Assembly: GCA_026647565.1 (NCBI GenBank)
Contig: JAPKGU010000013.1
Location: 1 to 39,128 of the forward strand
Length of the DNA stretch: 39,128 nucleotides
DNA from: Phycisphaerales bacterium
Lineage (GTDB): Bacteria; Planctomycetota; Phycisphaerae; Phycisphaerales; UBA1924
Direction: 5' to 3'
Part shown: piece by piece, positions 1-9,254 of the stretch
Layout of the letters: each line of letters opens with the position of its first letter
Position numbering within the stretch: position 1 is the first letter of the stretch
The notes under the pieces: generated by a model
Databases searched by the model: none
Seen by the model: only the letters and a program-made list of their open reading frames with translations
Told to the model about the DNA's origin: nothing
Made by a program: the position numbers and the translations under genes

Positions 1-1026
1 ACCGACGCGTTCTCGACCTACCTGATCGACGAGCGGCACTTCAGTCCGTACACGGCCCGGTGCTACGGCGCGGACCTGCGTCAGTACGTGGAGTTCCTCT
101 GCGCCGAGCACGGCATCGAACCGGACGAGAAACGGGAGGCGGACATCTTCAAGCGCCTGGCTGACCGCGCCTCTCAGCCGGGGCAGTCCAAGGCCGACCA
201 CGGCGTGATCGCCACGATCGCTCCGCGCTCGCTCACCGGACTGATCTGCGAGGCGTCCCCGGACTCGATCCGCGCGTTCCTCGCCCACCTCGGCGAGCAG
301 CAGTACTCCGCCGCAACCATGGCGAGGAAGATCGCCACGCTTCGGTCGTTCTACAAGTGGGCCGACCGTCGCGGCGTCGCGGCGACGAATCCCATGACGA
401 TGATCCGCACGCCCCGCCAGGGCAAGCGTCTGCCGAAGGCGATCACGGTCGAGCAGGTCGAGCGTCTGCTCAGCGCTCCCGGCGACTCGGACGTGCTCGG
501 CGTGCGCGATCGCGCGATGCTCGAGACGCTCTATTCCACGGGCATCCGTGTCAGCGAGCTTGTCGGGCTGGACGTCGAGGACCTTGACATCGCCGGCGAG
601 GCGCTGCGTGTTCGTGGCAAGGGCAAGAAGGAACGCCTGGTCCCCCTGGGCGCCCACGCGCTGGGCTCGATCACGCGCTACATCACGATGGTCAAAGCCG
701 ACGCCCGGTTCGCCCAGAACTGGACCGACTCCCGCCCGTCACATCCGTTCTTCATGAACAAGCACGGCAAGCGCCTCTCGAGCCGCTCGGTGCGTCGCAA
801 GCTCGACAAGTACCTGATCCGCGTCGGCCTGGATCCCTCGATCAGCCCGCACACCCTGCGTCACTCGTTCGCGACGCACCTACTGGACAACGGCGCCGAC
901 CTTCGCAGCGTGCAGGAACTCCTGGGCCACCAGTCGCTCAGCACGACCCAGATCTACACGCACCTCACGTCGCAGCGGGCCAGGGACGCTTACAAGAACG
1001 CCCACCCTCGGGCCGAGGCGTCCTGA
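1..1026 (+). CDS. Tyrosine recombinase XerC/XerD family (5' truncated by window edge)
   Basis: Frame is open from base 1 (TDAFSTYLIDERHFSPYTARCYGADLRQY...). C-terminal catalytic motifs HTLRHSFATHLLDNGADLRSVQELLGHQSLSTTQIYTH and ARDxYKNAHPRA ending are typical of XerC/D. Confidence 0.95.
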   Translation, partial: TDAFSTYLIDERHFSPYTARCYGADLRQYVEFLCAEHGIEPDEKREADIFKRLADRASQPGQSKADHGVIATIAPRSLTGLICEASPDSIRAFLAHLGEQQYSAATMARKIATLRSFYKWADRRGVAATNPMTMIRTPRQGKRLPKAITVEQVERLLSAPGDSDVLGVRDRAMLETLYSTGIRVSELVGLDVEDLDIAGEALRVRGKGKKERLVPLGAHALGSITRYITMVKADARFAQNWTDSRPSHPFFMNKHGKRLSSRSVRRKLDKYLIRVGLDPSISPHTLRHSFATHLLDNGADLRSVQELLGHQSLSTTQIYTHLTSQRARDAYKNAHPRAEAS

Positions 1027-1056
1027 GACGCACGCTCGGCTCGCCGACTCTCGGGC

Positions 1057-2379
1057 TCAGGGACTCTCGGGCCGTTCGGCACCGGCGGCTCCGAACGCCG
1101 CGTCAACGGCACGGGCGATCTCGGTCGCGATGCTCTCGGGCATGGCGGTGAGTCCATCGACCACCACCGCTGATCGCAGACGCCCGTCGGCGTCGATGAC
1201 GCACAGAACGGCCGCCGCTGCCGGGGCGATCGCGTCGATCGTCTGCTGGGCCGGTGAGGTCCAGACCACGCCCGGCTCTTCGGCAAGCAGATCGCTCATC
1301 TCAGCCGCCATGGCCCCGAAGACCTCGGCGTCAAAGGCGTCGATCGAGAAGACGGCGCCACAAACAAGGTGCGGAGAGGGCGATCGAGGCGCGCCGGAAC
1401 GGATCGCCTCCGATCGCCGCAGGCGCATGGCGTTCAGAGCCTCTTGTGTCGCGGCTCGCGCATCGGACAGCGCCGACGCGTTCGCGCCCGCATCGGCGTT
1501 CACGCGCCAGAGCACGAGAATTGTGGGTCGCGCCACGACATCGGCCGGCGCGAGCGGCGGCTGAGTCTGCTGCGAGTTCAATCGCCAAGAGCCGCCGTTC
1601 GAACGGACCCACGACACGGCGGGAAAGCGGTCCCCGGTTTCCAGTCGGGGACGGGACACGAAGACCTCCGCGAGCGAGGATCTCGCAACCGACGGATCCG
1701 TCGCGGGTCGCCACGTGCCCGGATCGCCGGCATCGACCGGCGTCGCCGTGACGACGAGCCGCACGAGGCCGCCGGCGCCGGAACCCGAGACGATGAGGCG
1801 CAGGAGGCGAGCGGACTCTCGATCGAAGGTTGCCTGAACGGCCCGGTCCGCGCCGCCGCCGGACGAGGGATCGGAGATCCGACCGGCAAGGAGCCATCCG
1901 GACCCGCTCGGATCCTCGACGACGCCGTTCCAGACGATCGGAGCCGAATGGGGCGTGAGGCCGGTTCGGCCGCGGAGGATCTCGATCGAGGGAGCGCACA
2001 CAGGCGGCACGTGCAGCTCGACCATCTCGATGGGATCGGCGCCCTCGGCGCGGGCGTCCCACCACGGGGCCGGGGCGGCCCCGGCGGAAGCCGCGCTGAC
2101 GATCATGTGTCCGGCTTCCGACCAGATTCGCAGCCGCCCGAGTTCGAACCGGACCTGTGACACGCCGTCTCCGGTCGGCGTGGGCAAAGCGTGGACGCGG
2201 ATTGACGATCGCTCGGTGCGTCCGAGTGCGTCGGTCGCCTCCACCGTGATCGACTCGGCATAGGCCCCCGAGCCGTAGGCGGATCTCGCCTTGGCAAGGA
2301 CTTCAGATGCCGATGGCGCCTGAGCGTGGGCGCCGGCGCACGCCGGCACAAGCATCGCACACGCAATCAACCGGGTCAT
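1057..2379 (-). CDS. Secreted protein of unknown function; possible LolA-like N-terminal part and thioredoxin-fold-like C-terminal part
   Basis: Start chosen at MTRLIACAMLVPACAGAHAQA (signal peptide) rather than the ORF-track start. C-terminal RPTILVLWRVNAD...VLCVIDADGRLRSAVVVDGL resembles a thioredoxin fold lacking CxxC. Confidence 0.65.
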   Translation of the reverse strand: MTRLIACAMLVPACAGAHAQAPSASEVLAKARSAYGSGAYAESITVEATDALGRTERSSIRVHALPTPTGDGVSQVRFELGRLRIWSEAGHMIVSAASAGAAPAPWWDARAEGADPIEMVELHVPPVCAPSIEILRGRTGLTPHSAPIVWNGVVEDPSGSGWLLAGRISDPSSGGGADRAVQATFDRESARLLRLIVSGSGAGGLVRLVVTATPVDAGDPGTWRPATDPSVARSSLAEVFVSRPRLETGDRFPAVSWVRSNGGSWRLNSQQTQPPLAPADVVARPTILVLWRVNADAGANASALSDARAATQEALNAMRLRRSEAIRSGAPRSPSPHLVCGAVFSIDAFDAEVFGAMAAEMSDLLAEEPGVVWTSPAQQTIDAIAPAAAAVLCVIDADGRLRSAVVVDGLTAMPESIATEIARAVDAAFGAAGAERPESP

Positions 2380-2415
2380 TCGCACCTCGGCCCCTCCGTC
2401 ACCTTGCACGCCTCG

Positions 2416-2964
2416 TCAACCTTCTGCCACACGCTCGTGCCGCGCGCGCAGCGCGTCCCACGCCTGCGCGATCGTCATGCCGAGGGTAGGGATCTCGACC
2501 GCGTGCGCGATCTCGACGAGAGGTTCAAGGACAAAGCCCCGCTCGTGCATGCGCGGATGGGGCACGAGCAGACCCTCCTCCTCGATCACGCTCGATCCAT
2601 AGAGGATCAGGTCCAGGTCAAGCGTTCGTGGTCCCCACTTGGGGGCCGCGCCTCGATCACGACCGAAAGCGACCTCGACTTCCAGCAACGCCCTGAGAAG
2701 GGCGCGCGGCTCGAGCGTCGTTTCCAGCACGCAGGCACCATTCAGGAACTCGGGCTGGTCGACGATCCCGACCGGCGCTGTCGCGTACCACCTTGACCTG
2801 CTGAGGACACGCGTGCCGGGCAGGCCGCCGAGCGACGCGAGCGCGGCGTCCAGCGTGGCTCTGCGGTCGCCTCGTGCCGAGCCGAGGTTGGTCCCAAGTG
2901 CGACAACAGCCGCGACGGGTAAGCCGGCACGAGTTGCTCCGTCGTCGCCCATACCCAAAGCCAA
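2416..2964 (-). CDS. folK: 2-amino-4-hydroxy-6-hydroxymethyldihydropteridine pyrophosphokinase
   Basis: HPPK motifs: ALGTNLGSARGDR, GPRTLDLDLILYG, VPHPRMHERGFVLEPL. Confidence 0.95.
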   Translation of the reverse strand: MALGMGDDGATRAGLPVAAVVALGTNLGSARGDRRATLDAALASLGGLPGTRVLSRSRWYATAPVGIVDQPEFLNGACVLETTLEPRALLRALLEVEVAFGRDRGAAPKWGPRTLDLDLILYGSSVIEEEGLLVPHPRMHERGFVLEPLVEIAHAVEIPTLGMTIAQAWDALRARHERVAEG

Positions 2965-3015
2965 GCCCGGGGCGAGCCGGAAAGCAAACGCGGGCGTGGC
3001 GTTGTCCGGAAGCGA

Positions 3016-3041
3016 CCCGACCCGGCTCGGGCCGGGTCGGG
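3016..3041. terminator. Perfect 11-bp GC-rich hairpin between fliA and folK; possible intrinsic-like terminator without a clear U-tract
   Basis: CCCGACCCGGC-TCGG-GCCGGGTCGGG, perfect inverted repeat about 39 nt beyond the fliA stop. Confidence 0.5.
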
Positions 3042-3079
3042 GGCGGATCAGGATGCGTGACGGACGATGCGATTGCGGG

Positions 3080-3952
3080 TCATTCGATGTCGGAGTCTTC
3101 TTCCAACTCCCGCATCTTGTGCTGCATCTGTGCCTTCAGACGGGCCAGGATCGAAGAGTGCATCTGGCTGACGCGGGACTCGGAAAGAGCGAGCGTGGCT
3201 CCGATCTCCTTCATGGTCATCCCCTCGTAGTAGTAGAGGATCACGATGAGGCGTTCGGCCCGCGAGAGCCCCTTGGTCATCATCTCGCGGAGGTCTCGGC
3301 TCTGGAGGAGTTTCAGCGGGTTGCGCTGCGTCTCGTCGCGGATCACGTCGATCTCGCGCAGCTCGCGGGTTCCATCGGAGCCGAAGCACTTGCGCGTCAG
3401 ACTGATCGTGTTCACGGCGGTCGAGTCGCGCTTGTACTTCTCGAACTCATCCGGCGCGATGCCGAGGCGCAGCGCGACCTGATCGTCCGTCGCGGCCTGG
3501 CCCGATTCCATCTCGATCTTCTGGCGGGCGTGATCGACCTTGCTCGTGCGGTGGCGCACCAGGCGGGGCACCCAGTCCATGGAGCGGAGCTCATCGAGGA
3601 TCGCGCCGCGGATGCGCGGCGCGCAGTAGGTCTCGAACTTCACCTTGCGCTCGAGGTCGTACGCGTCGATCGCGTCCATCAGGCCAAAGAGGCCGGCGGA
3701 CATGAGGTCTTCCATGTCGACCTCGTCCGGCAGTCTCGCGTAGATCCGTTCAGCGTTGTAGCGCACCAGGGGAAGGAACTTCTCCATGAGATAGTTCCGC
3801 AGGTCCTGCGTCCGGCTCTTCTGGTACTCCTTCCAGACTTCCTCGATGGGCCACGACTCATAGGGCGATCCGGCGAGACACGACTCTGCGTGACGGGCCG
3901 CGTATCGGCCGTGCCCACGTACGCCATGACGCAACGATTTCGCTGCTGACAT
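3080..3952 (-). CDS. fliA: RNA polymerase sigma factor, FliA/WhiG family (sigma-28)
   Basis: RNYLMEKFLPLVRYNAERIYARLP, DLMSAGLFGLMDAIDAYD, RIRGAILDELRSMDWVPR, TMKEIGATLALSESRVSQMHSSILARLK. Start at MSAAKSLRHG. Confidence 0.95.
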   Translation of the reverse strand: MSAAKSLRHGVRGHGRYAARHAESCLAGSPYESWPIEEVWKEYQKSRTQDLRNYLMEKFLPLVRYNAERIYARLPDEVDMEDLMSAGLFGLMDAIDAYDLERKVKFETYCAPRIRGAILDELRSMDWVPRLVRHRTSKVDHARQKIEMESGQAATDDQVALRLGIAPDEFEKYKRDSTAVNTISLTRKCFGSDGTRELREIDVIRDETQRNPLKLLQSRDLREMMTKGLSRAERLIVILYYYEGMTMKEIGATLALSESRVSQMHSSILARLKAQMQHKMRELEEDSDIE

Positions 3953-4045
3953 CTGGTCCGCTCCTTGACCCTTGACGCCGATGTGCGCGAACCGCACACG
4001 GTGTCCCACTCATCGCCCGGGCCATCCTTGGCCGAACGTGCGGGG

Positions 4046-4051
4046 AGTATA
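4046..4051 (-). promoter_or_regulatory. Candidate housekeeping -10 box (TATACT) upstream of fliA
   Basis: Minus strand reads ctcgtTATACTcccc about 90 nt upstream of the fliA ATG. The -35 region is weak. Confidence 0.35.
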
Positions 4052-4103
4052 ACGAGACTCCGCGCCCATTCGACCCCTATCCACACTCTGTCCACGAGAA
4101 GAT

Positions 4104-4397
4104 TCATGCCGCCAGACGCTCGCCCGCTTCGACCCGTCCGACCGTGGATTCACCGACGACGACGGGCTCCGATTGTCCGGGTGCTCGCGCCCGGATCGAG
4201 GCCAATCCGCTCTCCGCCACAACCCGCTCGGCCAGCATGCCGAGATACCCCCCCACCATGCGACATGCGATGAGAGCGACGACTCCCCGTCCGAGCACGA
4301 CGTGGGGAGCGTTCCCTGTCAGCAAGCCCGCGGCCACGGCGACCGAGAACCCGGTCAGTGCACACGAGACGCCGATGATCCTTCCGGTTTCCGTCAC
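4104..4397 (-). CDS. Small putative membrane protein between flhG and fliA
   Basis: GTG start preceded by AGGGTGGG. Hydrophobic segments IIGVSCALTGFSVAVAAGLLTG and VVLGRGVVALIACRMVGGYLGML. Confidence 0.5.
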   Translation of the reverse strand: MTETGRIIGVSCALTGFSVAVAAGLLTGNAPHVVLGRGVVALIACRMVGGYLGMLAERVVAESGLASIRARAPGQSEPVVVGESTVGRVEAGERLAA

Positions 4398-4517
4398 GCA
4401 AAGCCCACCCTGAGTCGCGCTGGCCCCCACCACGCGCTCAAGACGCGCGATCGGCAGGCCATGCTCGCAAATGAAGCGGAGCGCCCAAAACAAATCGAGA
4501 GATCGGTTATTCGGACC

Positions 4518-5477
4518 TCAATCGGTGCTGCGTGCGCCGGGCCACCACCTGCGAGCGGGCTTGGCGGGCTCATCAGACGCCAGATCCACGCGCAGCATCA
4601 CGAACCGGGCAAGATCCAGCAAGTCCTTGCGCGAAGGGGACTTGCCAGTCAAGGCGAGGATCGGCGTTCGCACGCGCGCTGCGACGAGCGCGTCTCGATC
4701 CCACGAGACCGATCCGGCGAGCGGCAGATCGACCTTCAAAAACCGCCTGGCCACAGCGTTCAACCGGGCGTGAACCGTGTCGCGTTCGACGGTCGAACCG
4801 ACTTGGTTCAGGACCAGATGAGGAACGCTCGGCGAATCTAAGCCATCCATTCGCAAAGACTTAAGCAGGCCATACGCGTCGGCGATCGAGGCCGGCTCCG
4901 GAGTTGCAACGATGAGAGGAAGATCCGCGGCGTGCATGAGCGTTCGAGTCGCGCTGCCGATTCCTGCCCCGACATCCACGATCACCAGGTCGGCCTCAGA
5001 ATCGAGGGTCGCCAATCCGTCCGCGAGGGACAAACGCTCGGACGGCCCCAGGTCCGCGCCGCGCGCCATCCCCGCGATCCCAGCCACGAGCCGGAAACCG
5101 AGCGGCGTCTCGCTGGAGCACGAGGCGAGGTCGACGGGATTTCCGTGCGCGACCGAAGCGCGAAGGGCATGGTCGAGGCGGCGCGTTGGCGAGAGTCCGC
5201 ACACCACGTCGACATTCGCCGTCCCAAGATCGGCATCCACAACGGTGACGCGAACGCCCCGGCGTCGCAACGCGATCGCGAGGTTGACCGCGATCGCGGT
5301 CTTGCCAACCCCTCCCTTCCCCGAGCCGATCGTGACGACCTTGACACGCCGACCCGCGGCCCGTTCGACAGGCCGCGAACGCCCGGCATTCTCGGCGATG
5401 GCGCGGAGTCTCGATGCCTGATCGTTCGGCGCGACGCGAACCGGAGTCTGGACCAGCTGGGAGATGGCAAGCGTCAT
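4518..5477 (-). CDS. flhG: MinD/ParA-family ATPase, FlhG (YlxH/FleN)
   Basis: Walker A GSGKGGVGKTAIAVNLA, VVDADLGTANVDV, N-terminal DQASRLR; start overlaps the flhF stop. Confidence 0.93.
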   Translation of the reverse strand: MTLAISQLVQTPVRVAPNDQASRLRAIAENAGRSRPVERAAGRRVKVVTIGSGKGGVGKTAIAVNLAIALRRRGVRVTVVDADLGTANVDVVCGLSPTRRLDHALRASVAHGNPVDLASCSSETPLGFRLVAGIAGMARGADLGPSERLSLADGLATLDSEADLVIVDVGAGIGSATRTLMHAADLPLIVATPEPASIADAYGLLKSLRMDGLDSPSVPHLVLNQVGSTVERDTVHARLNAVARRFLKVDLPLAGSVSWDRDALVAARVRTPILALTGKSPSRKDLLDLARFVMLRVDLASDEPAKPARRWWPGARSTD

Positions 5478-6940
5478 CCGGGACGCTCCGGATCAGTTTC
5501 GAGGATCAGCCGTGCGATGCGCTCGCCGCTCGCCGGCTCGATGTTGTCCGGCACATCCTGTCCCGTCGTAAGGAAGGAGATCCCCAGCCCCGTCGCCCGG
5601 GCGACGTTGGCGAGCATTCCAAAGTGCACCGCTTCGTCCAGCTTCGTGAAGATGATCCCGTGCGGTTGCATGGCTCCGAAGCGGGCAGCGGCGTCCAGCA
5701 CCGATGGCTCCGAACCGTTCCCCGAGAGGACGAGGTGGACGCGCTCGGGCGCCGCGGCCTGGAGCGTCTGCGACAGCTCGTCGAGACGCTCGGAATCACG
5801 CTGCGACCGGCCCGCCGTGTCCAGCAGCACGACGTCGCACGGCCCGAGTTCCGCGATGGCGCCGGGGATATTCTCCGGAGACCCCGAAACGGCCAGGGGC
5901 ACATCGATGATCGACGCGTACGTCTTCAACTGATCGACGGCGGCAATGCGATACGTGTCCGCCGCGAGCAGGCCGACCTTGAGCCCTTGACGCAGCGCGT
6001 ACTCGGCGGCGAGCTTTGCGATGGTCGTGGTCTTCCCGACACCGGTGGGTCCGATGAGCGCGATCACCCGCGGCCCGGCCGAACGCCGGCCCCGCGGGGT
6101 CGGAATCGGGGCGGGAGCGATCGGGACGAGCGAGGCCAACTCCAGCAGGGCGGCGCGCCGGTGCTCGGCGGCGTTCGGGCGTGAACCGACCCTCTGCGCG
6201 GCACCTTCGATGACCTCGTCGATCAGGATGGGCGCAAGCCCCTGGCGAGCGAGCACCTGAGCAACAGATGCGAAGGGCCCGTGCCGGTCGGCGTTCGCAC
6301 CGGCGTCGGCCCCCCTGAGGCCCACACGCCGGGTCACGTCGAGGACCTCCGAAACGAGAGACTTGATCGAGGCGAGTTCTGATTCGAGCGACCGACGTGC
6401 CTCGTCATCCACCGGCGACAATCGCACTCGCGTGGTCGGCGTCTGCGCTGGGGCCGATGGCGGCACGTGCTCCGGTGTGAGCGCCCGACTCGCAGACGCG
6501 GCAGGCGGCACGGGAGCGGCAGGGGCTTCGAGCACGGCCTGCTCCAGCCGCCTTGCAACGAACGGCTCGAAGGACGCGGGCGCGTCGGCTCGAGGGCCTG
6601 TCGACGGCGATGTTCGCGGAGCGGGCTTCGCGGGCGATCCGGCTTGTCCGTAGGCCCGGGCGACGGCGGGGATGGAGGCAACTCCGGGTGAGAGCGCCAC
6701 TTCCGTGGGTCGCGGACCCATCACGGGCGTGTAACCACTGCCGAGTGACCTCGGCCTCGGGCCGGGCGCTCGCGGATCGTTTGAAGCGGTGATCTCGACA
6801 ATGGTCCTGGAGCCGACACCCATCACGCCGCCGGCTTTGTAGGTGCGGGCGTGCAGGATGACAGCGTCCTTGCCGAGGTCCTTCTTCACCTCGGCGAGTG
6901 CGTCGGCCATGCTCGATGCGCGGTAAGTCTTGAGTTCCAT
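5474..6940 (-). CDS. flhF: Flagellar SRP-type GTPase FlhF
   Basis: MELKTYRASSMADALAEVKKDLGKDAVILHARTYKAGG N-terminus. IALIGPTGVGKTTTIAKLAAEYALRQGLKVGLLAADTYRIAAVDQLKTYA G-domain, DTAGRSQRD. Confidence 0.97.
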   Translation of the reverse strand: MELKTYRASSMADALAEVKKDLGKDAVILHARTYKAGGVMGVGSRTIVEITASNDPRAPGPRPRSLGSGYTPVMGPRPTEVALSPGVASIPAVARAYGQAGSPAKPAPRTSPSTGPRADAPASFEPFVARRLEQAVLEAPAAPVPPAASASRALTPEHVPPSAPAQTPTTRVRLSPVDDEARRSLESELASIKSLVSEVLDVTRRVGLRGADAGANADRHGPFASVAQVLARQGLAPILIDEVIEGAAQRVGSRPNAAEHRRAALLELASLVPIAPAPIPTPRGRRSAGPRVIALIGPTGVGKTTTIAKLAAEYALRQGLKVGLLAADTYRIAAVDQLKTYASIIDVPLAVSGSPENIPGAIAELGPCDVVLLDTAGRSQRDSERLDELSQTLQAAAPERVHLVLSGNGSEPSVLDAAARFGAMQPHGIIFTKLDEAVHFGMLANVARATGLGISFLTTGQDVPDNIEPASGERIARLILETDPERPG

Positions 6941-7074
6941 CCCGGCCGTCCCTGGCAGTTCGGATCAGTCCGCGTCCCCGCGGCGCGAACACTGTAGCAG
7001 ATCGTGGCGTGCCCTGCCGATGCCCTTGCGGATTCCGGCAATCATTCGGCCGTTCCTCGGACTGTTCAGCCGGC

Positions 7075-9234
7075 TCACGCCGCGACGGCCGGCGCCCGAG
7101 CGAGCGACTCGGGCACCGGAACCAGACCGAGCGACTCAACCTCGACCCCCGTGGCCACCTCGTTGTACCCCAGCACCGCCACCGCCGGCAGGTGCGGCTC
7201 GACGATCTGTCTCACAGCGGCGCGAACCTGGGGTGAGGCGATCACGACAGGGTGGCCTCCGGCGGCGGTCACCCGCTTGAGCGCTCCGACGACCTCTTCG
7301 GCGACGAGTCGCGCGACCCGTGCCGGCATGGAGAGCGACGTGCCCGCGGCGCTGCGATCGATGAACCCCGAGACGACGTCTTCCAATGAGGGGTCGAGCG
7401 TGACGCAGACGAGATTGAGCTTTCCGTCGGGCATCGGGGTTGCGTACTGCTGGCAGATGCAGCGTTTCAGGCCGTTCCGGACGTACTCCGTGAGGATGTC
7501 CAGGTCCTTGGTCTTGGGAGCCCATTCGGAGATGGTCTCGAGGATGGTCTCCATGTCCCGCACGGGCACACGCTCGCGGAGCAGATTCTGGAGCACACGC
7601 TGGAGCTCGGCCGGCTTGATGATGCCGGGGACCGTCTCCTCCACCAGCTTCGGCGACCTCTCCTTGACCGGTTCGAGAAGGTTCGCCACCTCCTGCCGGG
7701 TCAGCAGCTCGTCGGCGTGACGCTTGACGATCTCGGTCAGGTGCGTGGCGACCACGCTCGTCGGATCGACCACGGTGTAGTTCATCGATTCGGCGCGGGT
7801 TCGCTGCATGGGCTCGATCCACCATGCGTCGAGTCCGAACGCGGGCTCGCGCGTCTGCTCCCCGTCGATCTTGCCCGAGGCAAGGCCCGAGTCCATCGCA
7901 AGGAGCCGATCCGGACGCACGCTCCCCGATGCCACCACCGCCCCACGCACCTTCACGCGATACTCGTTCGGCACCAGCTGCACATTGTCGCGCATGCGCA
8001 CCGGGGGCATCACAAGCCCGAGTTCGACCGCCAGTTGGCGCCGAACCGCGGCGATCCGATCGAGCAGCGTGCCGCCCTGCCCCGGATCGACCAGACCGAC
8101 GAGTCCGTATCCGACCTCGACCTCGAGCGTGTCCACCTTCAGGAGCGACTCGACGGGTGGCGGCTCGGACTTTGCCGGCGCCACGTGTGCCGCGGCGTCG
8201 GCGGCCTCGCGTTTGCGCCTGGACCCGCGCATCATGGACCATGCCACGCCGCCGATCCCGCCGGCGCACGCCAAGAGGGGAATGGTCGGCAGTGGCGTCA
8301 TGGCGAGGATCGCAAGGAACCCGGCGGTGATGAGCAGCCCCTTCGGCTGGCTGATGAGCTGCCCGGTGAGTTCCTGCCCGAGATCCTCGCGTGACCCTGA
8401 TCGCGTGACGATCAGTGCCGACGCGATCGCGATGATGAACGAGGGGATCTGGCTGGTAAGCCCGTCTCCGATCGTCAGCTTGGTGAAGACCTCCGCTGTC
8501 TGGCCCGCGGGCCATCCGCGATCGAGGATGCCGACTGCGAACCCGCCGAGCACATTGATGATGGTGATGATGATGCCTGCGATGGCATCGCCCCGCACAA
8601 ACTTGCTGGCGCCGTCCATCGCGCCGAAGAAGTCCGCTTCCTGGCGGATCTCCTCGCGCCGGCGCCGGGCCTCGGCCTCGTCGATGATCCCCGCGTTCAG
8701 ATCGGCATCGATCGCCATCTGCTTGCCGGGCATCGCGTCGAGGGTGAACCTTGCCGCCACCTCGCTGACGCGCCCGGCACCCTTCGTGATCACAACGAAC
8801 TGGACGATCACGATGATGAGGAAGATCACGACGCCGACGAACAGCGAGTCACCGGCGACGAAGTCGCCGAACGCCCGGATGACATGCCCCGCAACCGAGG
8901 CGGCCTCCGCCGGCGTCGACGCATCGGCCGTCAGGATCAGGCGCGTCGAGGCGATGTTCAGCACCAGTCGGGCCAGCGTGGTCCCGAGCAGCAGCGAGGG
9001 GAAGACGCTGAACTCCAGCGGCTTGCCCATGTAGATGCACGTGAGCAGGATGATGACCGACGCCGCGATGTTCAGCGAGATCAACACGTCCATGAGCGCC
9101 GGAGGCAGCGGGATCACGATGACAACGATCATGAAGACGAAGGCGAGGGGCACGATCAGCCCGCGATGGCGCGAGACCGCTGACGCCCACTGCGCCGGTC
9201 CGCCGCCCCCGATGCTCTTCGCTTTCTCCGCCAC
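7075..9234 (-). CDS. flhA: Flagellar export apparatus protein FlhA
   Basis: FHIPEP family: ARFTLDAMPGKQMAIDADLNAGIIDEAEARRRREEIRQEADFFGAMDGASKFVRGDAIAGI. Confidence 0.97.
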   Translation of the reverse strand: MAEKAKSIGGGGPAQWASAVSRHRGLIVPLAFVFMIVVIVIPLPPALMDVLISLNIAASVIILLTCIYMGKPLEFSVFPSLLLGTTLARLVLNIASTRLILTADASTPAEAASVAGHVIRAFGDFVAGDSLFVGVVIFLIIVIVQFVVITKGAGRVSEVAARFTLDAMPGKQMAIDADLNAGIIDEAEARRRREEIRQEADFFGAMDGASKFVRGDAIAGIIITIINVLGGFAVGILDRGWPAGQTAEVFTKLTIGDGLTSQIPSFIIAIASALIVTRSGSREDLGQELTGQLISQPKGLLITAGFLAILAMTPLPTIPLLACAGGIGGVAWSMMRGSRRKREAADAAAHVAPAKSEPPPVESLLKVDTLEVEVGYGLVGLVDPGQGGTLLDRIAAVRRQLAVELGLVMPPVRMRDNVQLVPNEYRVKVRGAVVASGSVRPDRLLAMDSGLASGKIDGEQTREPAFGLDAWWIEPMQRTRAESMNYTVVDPTSVVATHLTEIVKRHADELLTRQEVANLLEPVKERSPKLVEETVPGIIKPAELQRVLQNLLRERVPVRDMETILETISEWAPKTKDLDILTEYVRNGLKRCICQQYATPMPDGKLNLVCVTLDPSLEDVVSGFIDRSAAGTSLSMPARVARLVAEEVVGALKRVTAAGGHPVVIASPQVRAAVRQIVEPHLPAVAVLGYNEVATGVEVESLGLVPVPESLARAPAVAA

Positions 9235-9254
9235 GGTTCACGCTCCGTCCATGT

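Noticed and set aside
1-1026. Xer recombinase as evidence for an integrated mobile element
   Set aside because: Looks like housekeeping XerC/D; no att-like repeats, tRNA, phage or transposase genes nearby.
1046-1072. Direct repeat GACTCTCGGGC (two copies, 16 nt start-to-start)
   Set aside because: Short, at a 3' convergent junction with the second copy in coding sequence; likely chance in high-GC DNA.
2639-3949. 436-aa plus-strand ORF opposite folK/fliA
   Set aside because: Antisense of FliA and FolK; no independent signal.
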